From contig NZ_JAGFOA010000001.1 in the NCBI RefSeq assembly GCF_017592545.1, positions 657,587 to 721,586 on the forward strand: DNA of 64,000 bases, written 5' to 3'. This DNA is from Microbacterium stercoris. GTDB lineage: Bacteria; Actinomycetota; Actinomycetes; Actinomycetales; Microbacteriaceae. Positions 15,790 through 23,409 of the stretch are shown in pieces. The translations under genes were made by a program, and so were the position numbers. The first letter of the stretch is position 1. Each line of letters starts with the position of its first letter. The notes beneath the pieces are model-generated. The model made no database searches, was not told the DNA's origin, and was given only the letters and a program-made list of their open reading frames with translations.

Positions 15790-17214
15790 TCAGACGCCGT
15801 AGTACAGCTCGTACTCGAAGGGGTGCGGACGCTGCGCGGCGGGAAGGATCTCCTTCTCGTGCTTGTAGGCGATCCACGTGTCGATCAGCTCGTCCGTGAA
15901 CACACCGCCGGCAGTGAGGAACTCACGGTCGTTGTCGAGCGCCTCGAGCGAGTCGACGAGCGAGTTCGGAACCTGGGGGATGCTCTTGGCCTCCTCGGCC
16001 GGCAGCTCGTAGAGGTCCTTGTCGATCGGCTCGTGCGGCTCGATGCGGTTCTTGATGCCGTCGAGACCGGCCATCAGCTGGGCCGCGAACGAGAGGTACG
16101 GGTTGCCCGAGGCGTCGGGAGCGCGGAACTCGATGCGCTTGGCCTTCGGGTTGGAGCCCGTGATCGGGATGCGGATCGCGGCGGAGCGGTTTCCGGCCGA
16201 GTACACGAGGTTGACCGGCGCCTCGAAGCCCTTGACCAGACGACGGTACGAGTTGAGCGTCGGGTTCGTGAAGGCGAGCAGCGCGGGGGCGTGCTTCAGG
16301 ATGCCGCCGATGTACCAGCGAGCGATGTCCGAGAGCTGCGCGTAGCCCTTCTCGTCGAAGAAGAGCGGCTTGCCCTCCGACCACAGCGACTGGTGCACGT
16401 GCATGCCCGAGCCGTTGTCGCCGAAGAGCGGCTTCGGCATGAACGTGGCGGTCTTGCCCCACTGCTCCGCCGTGTTCTTCACGATGTACTTGAACTTCAG
16501 CACGTCGTCCGCGGCGTGGACCATCGTGTCGAAGCGGTAGTTGATCTCCGCCTGGCCCGCGGTGCCCACCTCGTGGTGCGAGCGCTCGACCTCGAGGCCG
16601 GCGTCGGCCAGCTTCAGGCAGATGTCATCGCGCAGGTCGGCCTGCTTGTCGACCGGCGAGACGGGGAAGTAGCCGCCCTTGAACGGGGTCTTGTTCGCGA
16701 GGTTGCCACCCTCCTCCTCGCGCCCGGAGTTCCACGCCGCCTCCTCGGAGTCGACCGCATAGAACGACTTGCCCTGCGAGACCTCGTAGCGCACGTCGTC
16801 GAAGACGTAGAACTCGGCCTCGGGGGCGAAGAACGCGGTGTCCGCGATGCCGGTCGAGGCGAGGTACTTCTCGGCCTTCTTGGCGACCTGGCGCGGGTCC
16901 TTCGAGTAGATCTCGCCGTTGCGCGGGTTGAAGATGTCGAAGATCATCACCAGCGTCTTGGACTCGCGGAACGGGTCGAGGTAGGCCGTGGTCACGTCGG
17001 GGATGAGCTGGAGGTCCGACTCGTTGATGGAGGCGAAGCCGCGGATCGACGACCCGTCGAACATCTGACCGACCGTGAAGAAGTCCTCGTCGACGGACGC
17101 GGCCGGGATGTTGAAGTGCTGCTGGACACCAGGAAGGTCAGTGAAACGGATGTCGAGGAACTTGACATCGTTTTCCTTGATGTACGACAGCACCTCGGAA
17201 GAGTCGTTGAACAT
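15790..17214 (-). CDS. glnA: Glutamine synthetase type I, GlnA1
   Basis: 474 residues, the standard bacterial GSI-beta size. Conserved elements are [37 protein letters not shown], and the ammonia and ATP regions [11 protein letters not shown] and [10 protein letters not shown]. The adenylylation loop [10 protein letters not shown] carries Tyr402, the expected GlnE target. It is the main ammonium-assimilating enzyme. Upstream, on the same strand, there is a GATACTTT -10-like element and a GTAAC-N6-GAAAC box, so expression is probably activated by GlnR under nitrogen limitation. The ATG is preceded by a GGAG Shine-Dalgarno. Confidence 0.97.
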   Translation of the reverse strand: MFNDSSEVLSYIKENDVKFLDIRFTDLPGVQQHFNIPAASVDEDFFTVGQMFDGSSIRGFASINESDLQLIPDVTTAYLDPFRESKTLVMIFDIFNPRNGEIYSKDPRQVAKKAEKYLASTGIADTAFFAPEAEFYVFDDVRYEVSQGKSFYAVDSEEAAWNSGREEEGGNLANKTPFKGGYFPVSPVDKQADLRDDICLKLADAGLEVERSHHEVGTAGQAEINYRFDTMVHAADDVLKFKYIVKNTAEQWGKTATFMPKPLFGDNGSGMHVHQSLWSEGKPLFFDEKGYAQLSDIARWYIGGILKHAPALLAFTNPTLNSYRRLVKGFEAPVNLVYSAGNRSAAIRIPITGSNPKAKRIEFRAPDASGNPYLSFAAQLMAGLDGIKNRIEPHEPIDKDLYELPAEEAKSIPQVPNSLVDSLEALDNDREFLTAGGVFTDELIDTWIAYKHEKEILPAAQRPHPFEYELYYGV

Positions 17215-17277
17215 GGAGGCTCCAGAGTGGTGGGACTTAGGGTGGGGATCGCCTGGAACGCAGGTGACTCGACGAAA

Positions 17278-17283
17278 GTATCC
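17278..17283 (-). promoter_or_regulatory. Probable -10 of glnA1
   Basis: GATACT on the minus strand (context GGGATACTTTCG), predicting a transcription start near 17271 and a leader of roughly 55 nt. Confidence 0.4.
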
Positions 17284-17312
17284 CGGGGGCGTTGCTCGAG
17301 GGTGTCCCTCGT

Positions 17313-17328
17313 GTTTCCGGAATGTTAC
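17313..17328 (-). promoter_or_regulatory. GlnR-type operator upstream of glnA1
   Basis: Minus-strand GTAAC-ATTCCG-GAAAC matches the GlnR consensus described in Streptomyces (GTNAC-N6-GAAAC) at every fixed position. It is centred about 50 nt upstream of the predicted glnA1 transcription start, where an OmpR-type activator would bind. A second, weaker GAAAC-like half lies adjacent. The regulator gene is not in the window. Confidence 0.65.
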
Positions 17329-17373
17329 GCGGGGTCAGGACGGGGGCGGACCGGTGAGGACCGCCGCGCCGCT

Positions 17374-17379
17374 TAGGCT
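17374..17379 (+). promoter_or_regulatory. -10 hexamer for leaderless RDD gene
   Basis: TAGGCT (context CTTAGGCTGGAACG) 6 nt before the ATG at 17386; no separate Shine-Dalgarno. Confidence 0.5.
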
Positions 17380-17385
17380 GGAACG

Positions 17386-17781
17386 ATGAGCGATTCCGGT
17401 GACGACTACCCGGGCCACGGCCTTGGGCTTCCGAGAGACGGGCGCGGAAGCATCGCCCACCTGCCGCGAAGGATCCTGGGGCTCGCCGTCGACTGGGCCG
17501 CGACCCTGGTCATCGCGAACGCCTTCTTCGCGGGGGAGCAGCTCGCGCCGCTCGCCGTGTTCGCCGTGATCCACATCGTCTTCATCCCGACCATCGGGGG
17601 CAGCCCGGGACACCGGATCGCCGGCCTTCGGCTTCAGGCCGCAGGCGGCGGCTGGACCGGCGTGTGGCGTCCGATCGTGCGCTCGGCCCTGCTGGTCCTG
17701 GTGATCCCGGCGGTGATCTGGAACAAGGACAACCGCGGACTGCACGACCTCGTGGCGGGCACCGTGCTCGTCCGAGCCTGA
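17386..17781 (+). CDS. RDD family membrane protein
   Basis: 131 residues with three hydrophobic segments (about residues 35-55, 58-75 and 95-118) and the RDD pattern: HLPRRILGLAVDWAATLVIA near the N-terminus and a later WRPIVRSALLVLVIPAVIW helix ending DLVAGTVLV. Function of the family is unclear; transport has been proposed. A comparable RDD gene lies next to glnA1 and the DUF4191 gene in Mycobacterium (Rv2219A-Rv2220), so this is conserved synteny. It ends at a strong bidirectional terminator shared with the convergent DUF4191 gene. Confidence 0.85.
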   Translation: MSDSGDDYPGHGLGLPRDGRGSIAHLPRRILGLAVDWAATLVIANAFFAGEQLAPLAVFAVIHIVFIPTIGGSPGHRIAGLRLQAAGGGWTGVWRPIVRSALLVLVIPAVIWNKDNRGLHDLVAGTVLVRA

Positions 17782-17802
17782 CCCGATCGGTTCGCGAAAC
17801 CG

Positions 17803-17834
17803 AAAAGGCCCCGCCTGGTGGCGGGGCCTTTCCT
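17803..17834. terminator. Bidirectional hairpin between RDD and DUF4191 genes
   Basis: GAAAAGGCCCCGCC-loop-GGCGGGGCCTTTC: a perfect stem of about 11 bp with an A-tract on one side and a T-tract on the other, so it serves both convergent genes. Confidence 0.85.
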
Positions 17835-17854
17835 CGTCTCAGGAGATCGGGATG

Positions 17855-18562
17855 TCAGCGCGGACGCGGCGCGCGCGCCTTCGTGGGGTCGATGCCCTTC
17901 GGGATCGGCAGCGATGCGAGCGACTGCGACATCGACTCGATGCGCTGGATGACGGCGCCCATGGTGGCGCGGTCGATGGCCTTGGGCAGCTTCTTGATCG
18001 TGCGCACGAGCTCGGAGATCGGCACCTCGCCCTCGCCGTGGCCCACGTACAGCTCCGTCACGGGCACACCGGCGGCGACGCGGCTCGTCTTCATCTTCTC
18101 GTCGCGCATCAGCTTCGTCAGCCGGCCGCGCGCGCCCTCGCCGACGACGACGATGCCGCCGCGACCGACCGCGCGGTACACGGCCTCCTGCGTCTTGGGG
18201 TTCACGCCCACGGGCATCTCGCTCGCACGCCAGTTGCGGCCGAGCATGGTCGAGAGGACATGGCCGGATGCGCCGGGCATGCCATCGAGCTTCTTGTACA
18301 TGGCGCCGGTCGAAAAGCGCGTGAGCGTCATCATCGCTCCGAGCGCGCCGATCAGCAGGCCGGCGATGCTCCACAGAACGATGCCGAGCACATCAGGCTG
18401 CAGAAGGAAGCCGAGCGCGACGCCGATCCCGATTCCGAGGAGGGCCACCCCCACCAGCACCCAGCCGACCCACGGGTACACCTCGCGCGTGAAGGTGAAC
18501 AGGGATCGGATCTGCGAGAAGAAGCCGGGGCGCTTCTCAGCCTGAGGGGTGCGTGCTGCCAT
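17855..18562 (-). CDS. DUF4191 integral membrane protein
   Basis: 235 residues. A basic N-terminus (MAARTPQAEKRPGFFSQIRSLF) leads into two adjacent membrane helices (about residues 35-55 and 62-82), followed by a cytoplasmic alpha/beta region with GGIVVVGEGARGRLTKLMRDEK and a helical tail. The family matches mycobacterial Rv2219, located between lipA and glnA1. Function unknown. The ATG is chosen because TAGACT stands 7 nt upstream; the open frame extends about 370 codons further but that part lies over the divergent gene and has no membrane or domain pattern. Confidence 0.85.
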   Translation of the reverse strand: MAARTPQAEKRPGFFSQIRSLFTFTREVYPWVGWVLVGVALLGIGIGVALGFLLQPDVLGIVLWSIAGLLIGALGAMMTLTRFSTGAMYKKLDGMPGASGHVLSTMLGRNWRASEMPVGVNPKTQEAVYRAVGRGGIVVVGEGARGRLTKLMRDEKMKTSRVAAGVPVTELYVGHGEGEVPISELVRTIKKLPKAIDRATMGAVIQRIESMSQSLASLPIPKGIDPTKARAPRPR

Positions 18563-18569
18563 ACCCTCC

Positions 18570-18575
18570 AGTCTA
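18570..18575 (-). promoter_or_regulatory. -10 hexamer for leaderless DUF4191 gene
   Basis: Minus-strand TAGACT, 7 nt before the ATG at 18562; it decides the start among many in-frame possibilities. Confidence 0.5.
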
Positions 18576-18706
18576 CCGAGGCGTGCGCTGGCGCTCGACC
18601 GCCCCCGCGGTGCTGTGGCTCGTCCACATCCGGCCGTTCGGCCCCGCTCGTTCACATCTCGACCTCCCGCCGCTGGGGCGCTCCGTCGACGCCGCAGGAT
18701 GGGGGC

Positions 18707-20083
18707 ATGCCCCAGCTGCGAGCTCGTCCCGGCGCGCCGGATCCGCCCGCGGAGACAGCGCGGTCTGCCTCCACGTCGGCACCGCTGACCGATGCCTACC
18801 GCCCGATTCGCCGGATCTCGCCGCCCGAGGCGCCTCTCGACGGCGTGCTCGCCGCGGTCGGGGAGCGGCGAGTGCTGCTCGCCGATGCCGCAATGGCGGC
18901 AGACGGTGTCTTCGCGGCGCGCGGGCAACCGCCGCAGCACCTGCTGACGCCCCGGGACGTCGTGCGTCGTGCCGACGGGCACGACCTCGAGCTGCCATGG
19001 TGCCGCGAACGGGTGACCCGCCTTCTCGATGCGCGAAGCGCACAGGGGCGTCCCCTGGCGGGAGGGGAGATCGTCACGCTCGCGGTGAGCGTGCTTCGGG
19101 GCACCTGCGAGGCCTGGGACGACATCGGGCCGGAGGGCGAGCCGATGCCCGGCCGCTGGTGGCTCGACGACGAGGGGCGTCCGCTCTTCGCGCCGATGCC
19201 CGATGGTGGCCAGATCGCGCGGGAGGCCGCGGATCTGCTGGAGCAGGCGGCCGCGCACACGCGCGACCGCGTGATGCTCCGACTGCTCGGGCAGGCGCGC
19301 GAGGCGCTGCAGCGCCCTCGCCGGCTGTGGCGGCTGATCGGCCCCCTCGAAGACGCGCTTCTCGAAGCATTCGCGTCGCGCGGCATCGAGCAGCCCGACG
19401 CGAGACCTGCACGACGGGCGATGCTCGATGAGCCGGAAGTCGGAGCGAGGGAGGCGTTCCGACCGCCCCCGCGTGGGGCACTCACCGCGATGTCCGAGAG
19501 CTTCGCCGGCGCAGCGCTCGCGGACCTGCTCGGAGAGACCCTCGACCGCGTCCGTGGCGCGGTGCGGCGTGTTGCGACGGGCAGGAGCGAGGGTGGACGT
19601 CGTGTTCCGCTGATGGTGGGTGCGGCCGTGGCAGCCGTGGTACTCGGCGGCGGGCTGCTCTGGCCCACGGACGTGCAACCCGCCGATGCGCGGTCCCCAG
19701 GCAGAGGTGGCCGGTCAGCCGCGCCCGGCACCACCGCACCCGCGGTGCCGACACCGGCACCGACCCAGACACCGACTCAGCGCCCGACGGCGCACCGTGA
19801 GGACGCGCGCGCTGCCGGCGAGCGTCTCCGCAGGGCGATCGTCGACTGTGCCGCACACGGCGATCCGCTGTGCGAGGTCGTGCGCGAACCGGGCGCTGAG
19901 GCGATCGACGATGGCGTGCTCGCCGCGCTGGCGGAGGCCGGTACCACCCAACTGCTGGACGACTACGGCGATGTTGCGGTGCTGCGCGCCGATGGGCCGG
20001 AAGGCCGATCTGCGTTGCTGCAGATCGTGCGGCTCGACGGCCACTGGATGCTGCGCGGCGCGCAGCTGCTGCCAGCCGGCTGA
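18707..20083 (+). CDS. Unrecognised 458-aa single-span membrane protein, possible degenerate kinase fold
   Basis: 458 residues with three parts: a cytoplasmic region (1-295), one membrane helix (about 301-319) and an extracytoplasmic region of a Pro/Thr linker (340-362) plus an 95-residue domain with strands VAVLRADG and ALLQIVRLDGHWML and two Cys (381, 389). Around residues 115-165 the pattern EIVTLAVSVLRGTCEAWDD ... WWLDDEGRPLF recalls the helix and activation region of protein kinases but lacks the HRD, DFG and Walker-like residues, so if related it is a pseudokinase; this is speculative. The ATG at 18707 is preceded by CAGGAT with a 6-nt spacer. It stands where lipA-lipB sit in Mycobacterium. 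Confidence 0.65.
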   Translation: MPQLRARPGAPDPPAETARSASTSAPLTDAYRPIRRISPPEAPLDGVLAAVGERRVLLADAAMAADGVFAARGQPPQHLLTPRDVVRRADGHDLELPWCRERVTRLLDARSAQGRPLAGGEIVTLAVSVLRGTCEAWDDIGPEGEPMPGRWWLDDEGRPLFAPMPDGGQIAREAADLLEQAAAHTRDRVMLRLLGQAREALQRPRRLWRLIGPLEDALLEAFASRGIEQPDARPARRAMLDEPEVGAREAFRPPPRGALTAMSESFAGAALADLLGETLDRVRGAVRRVATGRSEGGRRVPLMVGAAVAAVVLGGGLLWPTDVQPADARSPGRGGRSAAPGTTAPAVPTPAPTQTPTQRPTAHREDARAAGERLRRAIVDCAAHGDPLCEVVREPGAEAIDDGVLAALAEAGTTQLLDDYGDVAVLRADGPEGRSALLQIVRLDGHWMLRGAQLLPAG

Positions 20084-20100
20084 GATGCACGGACGCCGAA

Positions 20101-20134
20101 GGGGCCCGGCCGGCGTGATGCCGGACCGAGCCCC
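20101..20134. terminator. Hairpin between convergent 458-aa gene and E2 gene
   Basis: GGGGCCCGGCCGGC / GCCGGACCGAGCCCC with a 5-nt loop in the 67-nt convergent gap; no long T-tract on either side. Confidence 0.6.
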
Positions 20135-20150
20135 CTCAGGTGGACTGCTC

Positions 20151-21890
20151 TCAGATGCCGAGGTCGGCGGAGAAGTTCGCCTCCTCCAGGCGGGCCTTGA
20201 CGGCCGAGAGGAAGCGAGCCGCATCCGCGCCGTCGATCGTGCGGTGGTCGTACGAGAGTGCCAGGTAGACGTACGAGCGGACCGCGATCGCCTCGACGCC
20301 GTCGACCGTCACCACGCCGGGGCGCTTGTAGACGATGCCGGTGCCCAGGATGGCCGACTGGGGCAGGAACACCACCGGCGTGTCGAAGAGCGCGCCGCGC
20401 GAACCGGTGTTGGTGAGCGTGAACGTGCCGCCGGCGAGGTCGTCGGGCTTCAGCTTGCTGTTGCGCGTGCGCTCGGCCAGATCGGCGATGCCCTGGGAGA
20501 TCTCGGCGAGCGTCTTCGAACCGGCGTCACGGAGGACGGGCGTGTAGAGGCCCTTCTCGGTGTCGACCGCGATCGAGAGGTTCTCGGAAGCCGGGTAGAC
20601 GATGTTCTCGCCGTCCAGCGTCGAGTTGATGATCGGGTAGGCCTGCAGTGCTTCCACGGCCGCCTTGGCGAAGAACGGCAGGAAGGACAGCTTGCCGCCG
20701 GTCGCGGCGACGAAGTCCTTCTGCACCTGCTGACGGAACGCCGCGACCTTCGTGACGTCGACCTCGACCACGGTGGTGAGCTGTGCCGTCGACGTCATCG
20801 ACTCGACCGCGCGCGATGCGAGCACCTTGCGGAGGCGGCTCATCGGCACGGTCGTACCGCGCAGCGGCGAGACCTCGAGCTTGGTGGCCGGGGCCGCGGC
20901 AGGCGCGGGCGCCGTGGCGGCGGGAGCCGACTTGCTCTCCGCGGCCTTGAGCACGTCTTCCTTGCGGATGCGTCCGCCGACACCGGTGCCCGAGACGGTG
21001 GACAGGTCCACGCCGTTCTGGGCGGCCAGGCGACGCACGAGGGGCGTCACGTAGACGTTGTCGTCATCCGCGGTCGGTGCCGGAGCGGCGGGTGCCGGAG
21101 CAGCCGGAGTCTGGGCCGGAGCGGCGGACGGAGCCGGAGCTGCGGCGGGAGCCGGGGCCGGAGCAGCGGCGGGAGCCGGAGCAGCGGCGGGTGCGGGAGC
21201 AGCGGCGGGAGCGGGAGCAGCGGCCGGAGCCTCCGGGGCGGGCGCCTCGGCGGCGGGGGCGGGGGCGCCGCTGCCGACGCGAGCGAGCACCGATCCGACC
21301 TCGACGGTCTCGTCCTCGTTCACCAGGATCTCCTGGATGACGCCGGCGACCGGCGAGGGGATCTCGGTGTCGACCTTGTCGGTCGAGATCTCCAGGAGCG
21401 CCTCGTCCACCTCGATCGAGTCGCCGACCTGCTTCAGCCAGCGCGTGACGGTGCCCTCGGTGACGCTCTCGCCGAGCTCGGGGAGCACGATGTCGGTCGC
21501 GTCGCCGGCGGGTGCAGCCGGAGCGGTTTCCGCGGCGGGAGCCGGGGCAGCCGCAGCGGCGGGAGCCTCGGCAGCCGGAGCCGCAGCAGCCGGAGCCGCG
21601 GGGGCCTCGGCCGGAGCAGCCTCGGGCGCGGCCGGGGCCGCGGGGGCTGCGGAGCCGTCACCGATCTTGGCCAGGACGGCGCCGACCTCGACGGTCTCAT
21701 CCTCCTGAACGAGGATCTCCTCGATGACACCCGCGACGGGCGACGGGATCTCGGTGTCGACCTTGTCGGTCGAGATCTCGAGCAGGGCCTCGTCGACGGC
21801 GATCGTGTCGCCGACGTTCTTCAGCCAGCGGGTGACCGTTCCCTCGGTGACGCTTTCGCCAAGCTCGGGGAGGACCACGGAAGTACTCAT
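20151..21890 (-). CDS. sucB: Dihydrolipoamide acyltransferase E2 (2-oxoglutarate/pyruvate dehydrogenase)
   Basis: 579 residues. Two N-terminal lipoyl domains (about 1-75 and 130-205), each with the lipoylated Lys in EISTDKVDTEIPSP; an Ala/Pro linker of about 60 residues; a peripheral subunit-binding domain near residues 265-305 (VTPLVRRLAAQNGVDLSTVSG); and a catalytic acyltransferase domain ending in SYDHRTIDGADAARFL, which contains the His and Asp of the active site. In actinobacteria this E2 can serve both pyruvate and 2-oxoglutarate complexes. Upstream lies lpd (E3); no E1 or lipoate synthesis gene is nearby. The ATG has a GAAGGAG Shine-Dalgarno and the leader holds a TAAGCT -10-like box. 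Confidence 0.95.
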   Translation of the reverse strand: MSTSVVLPELGESVTEGTVTRWLKNVGDTIAVDEALLEISTDKVDTEIPSPVAGVIEEILVQEDETVEVGAVLAKIGDGSAAPAAPAAPEAAPAEAPAAPAAAAPAAEAPAAAAAPAPAAETAPAAPAGDATDIVLPELGESVTEGTVTRWLKQVGDSIEVDEALLEISTDKVDTEIPSPVAGVIQEILVNEDETVEVGSVLARVGSGAPAPAAEAPAPEAPAAAPAPAAAPAPAAAPAPAAAPAPAPAAAPAPSAAPAQTPAAPAPAAPAPTADDDNVYVTPLVRRLAAQNGVDLSTVSGTGVGGRIRKEDVLKAAESKSAPAATAPAPAAAPATKLEVSPLRGTTVPMSRLRKVLASRAVESMTSTAQLTTVVEVDVTKVAAFRQQVQKDFVAATGGKLSFLPFFAKAAVEALQAYPIINSTLDGENIVYPASENLSIAVDTEKGLYTPVLRDAGSKTLAEISQGIADLAERTRNSKLKPDDLAGGTFTLTNTGSRGALFDTPVVFLPQSAILGTGIVYKRPGVVTVDGVEAIAVRSYVYLALSYDHRTIDGADAARFLSAVKARLEEANFSADLGI

Positions 21891-21989
21891 GTCGGAGTCT
21901 CCTTCAGGGTTTGATGACGTGTTACAGCTTAGTGACGTGCGGACCGCGAATCGGACCGCCTGCGCCTGCGAGTTTCGGCGGAGCGACGC

Positions 21990-23372
21990 TCAGATCGCGT
22001 GCAGCGGCTTCCCGGCGAGCAGCAGGAAGGCTTCGCCGAGCGCTTCGCTCTGCGTCGGATGCGCGTGGATGAGGGGGGCGATGTCCTCGGGATGAGCCTC
22101 CCAGGCGACCGCGAGCTGGCCCTCGGTGATCAGCTCGCCGACGCGATCGCCGAGCAGGTGCACACCGAGCACCGGGCCATCGACGCGTCGCACGATCTTG
22201 ACGAGTCCGCTCGTGCCGATGATCTCGGACTTGCCGTTGCCCGCGAGGCTGTACTCATAGGTGGCGATGCCGTCGGCGCCGTGCGCCTCGATGGCGAGCG
22301 CCTCGGTGAGTCCGACGGAGGCCACCTCGGGGTGCGAGTAGGTGACCTTGGGGATCTGCGTCTCGGGCACCGGCACGGGGGAGAGGCCGGCGATCGCCTC
22401 GGCGACGAAGATGCCCTGCTGGAAGCCGCGGTGGGCGAGCTGGAGTCCGGGAACGATGTCGCCGACCGCCCAGACGCCCTCGGCCGAGGTGCGCAGGCTC
22501 TCGTCGACCGTGACGAAGCCGCGATCGAGCGCGACGCCCGCCTCTTCGAACCCGAGCCCGGAGGTCACGGGACCGCGACCCACAGCGACGAGCAGGTAGT
22601 CGGCGCGGATCTCGGATCCGTCCTCCAGAGCGACGGTGACACCCTCGGCGTCCTGCGTCGCCGCGGCGAAGCGCACTCCCAGGCGGGCCTGGATGCCGCG
22701 CTTCCGGTAGGCGCGCTCGAGGCCCTTGGAGAGCGCGAGGTCCTCGTTGGGGACGAGGTGCTCGAGCGCCTCGACGATGGTGACCTCGGCACCGAAGGAG
22801 CGCCAGACGCTCGCGAACTCGACGCCGATCACGCCGCCGCCCAGGATGACGACCGACGACGGGATGTCGTCGAGCGCGAGTGCGCCCTCGCTGGTGAGGA
22901 TGCGGCCGCCGATCTCGAGACCGGGCAGGCTGCGGCTGTACGAGCCGGTGGCGAGCACAACGTCCCTGCCGATGTAGGCGTCATCGCCGACGCGCACCGT
23001 GCGATCCGCCTCGAGACGGCCTCCGCCGGCCACCACGGTGATGCCGCGCCGGGCGATCAGGCCCTCGAGGCCCTTGAACTTCTTCGCGACGATGCCCTCG
23101 CGGTAGGCGCGCAGCGCATCAGGGTCGACGCCGCCGAGCGATGCGGTGATGCCATAGGAAGCCGCGTCGCGCACGGAGTCGGCGATCTCGGCCGCGTGCA
23201 GCAGCGCCTTCGTGGGGATGCAGCCGCGGTGCAGGCAGGTTCCGCCGACTTTGTCCTTCTCGATCAGAGCGACCGACTTGCCGAGCTCGGAGGCGCGGAT
23301 CGCTGCGGCATAGCCGCCCGATCCGCCGCCGAGCACCACGACATCGAACTCTGCGGATCTCGACTCGGTCAC
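21990..23372 (-). CDS. lpdA: Dihydrolipoyl dehydrogenase (E3)
   Basis: 460 residues, FAD flavoprotein that reoxidises the E2 lipoamide. N-terminal FAD motif VVLGGGSGGYAAAIRA, redox-active disulfide in GGTCLHRGCIPTKALLH, NAD-binding VVILGGGVIGVEFASVW, a second FAD motif GVWAVGDIVPG, and the C-terminal catalytic HAHPTQSEALGEAF. GTG start with GAGGGAG upstream. The gene lies 37 nt after pepA and about 100 nt before sucB on the same strand, so pepA-lpd-sucB may be partly co-transcribed; sucB also has its own promoter-like element. Confidence 0.96.
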   Translation of the reverse strand: MTESRSAEFDVVVLGGGSGGYAAAIRASELGKSVALIEKDKVGGTCLHRGCIPTKALLHAAEIADSVRDAASYGITASLGGVDPDALRAYREGIVAKKFKGLEGLIARRGITVVAGGGRLEADRTVRVGDDAYIGRDVVLATGSYSRSLPGLEIGGRILTSEGALALDDIPSSVVILGGGVIGVEFASVWRSFGAEVTIVEALEHLVPNEDLALSKGLERAYRKRGIQARLGVRFAAATQDAEGVTVALEDGSEIRADYLLVAVGRGPVTSGLGFEEAGVALDRGFVTVDESLRTSAEGVWAVGDIVPGLQLAHRGFQQGIFVAEAIAGLSPVPVPETQIPKVTYSHPEVASVGLTEALAIEAHGADGIATYEYSLAGNGKSEIIGTSGLVKIVRRVDGPVLGVHLLGDRVGELITEGQLAVAWEAHPEDIAPLIHAHPTQSEALGEAFLLLAGKPLHAI

Positions 23373-23409
23373 TTCGCTCCCTCGCTTGATGTGGTCGCGC
23401 GGAGGCGCG

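Noticed and set aside
15535-17376. 613-codon open frame opposite glnA1
   Set aside because: No recognisable motif; entirely overlaps the well-supported glutamine synthetase.
17855-19678. 607-codon version of the DUF4191 gene
   Set aside because: The N-terminal 370 codons are antisense to the 458-aa gene and lack structure; the ATG at 18562 has a proper -10 upstream.
21058-21708. Ala/Gly-rich frame opposite the E2 linker
   Set aside because: It mirrors the repeated Ala/Pro linker and lipoyl domains of SucB and is not an independent gene or tandem repeat.
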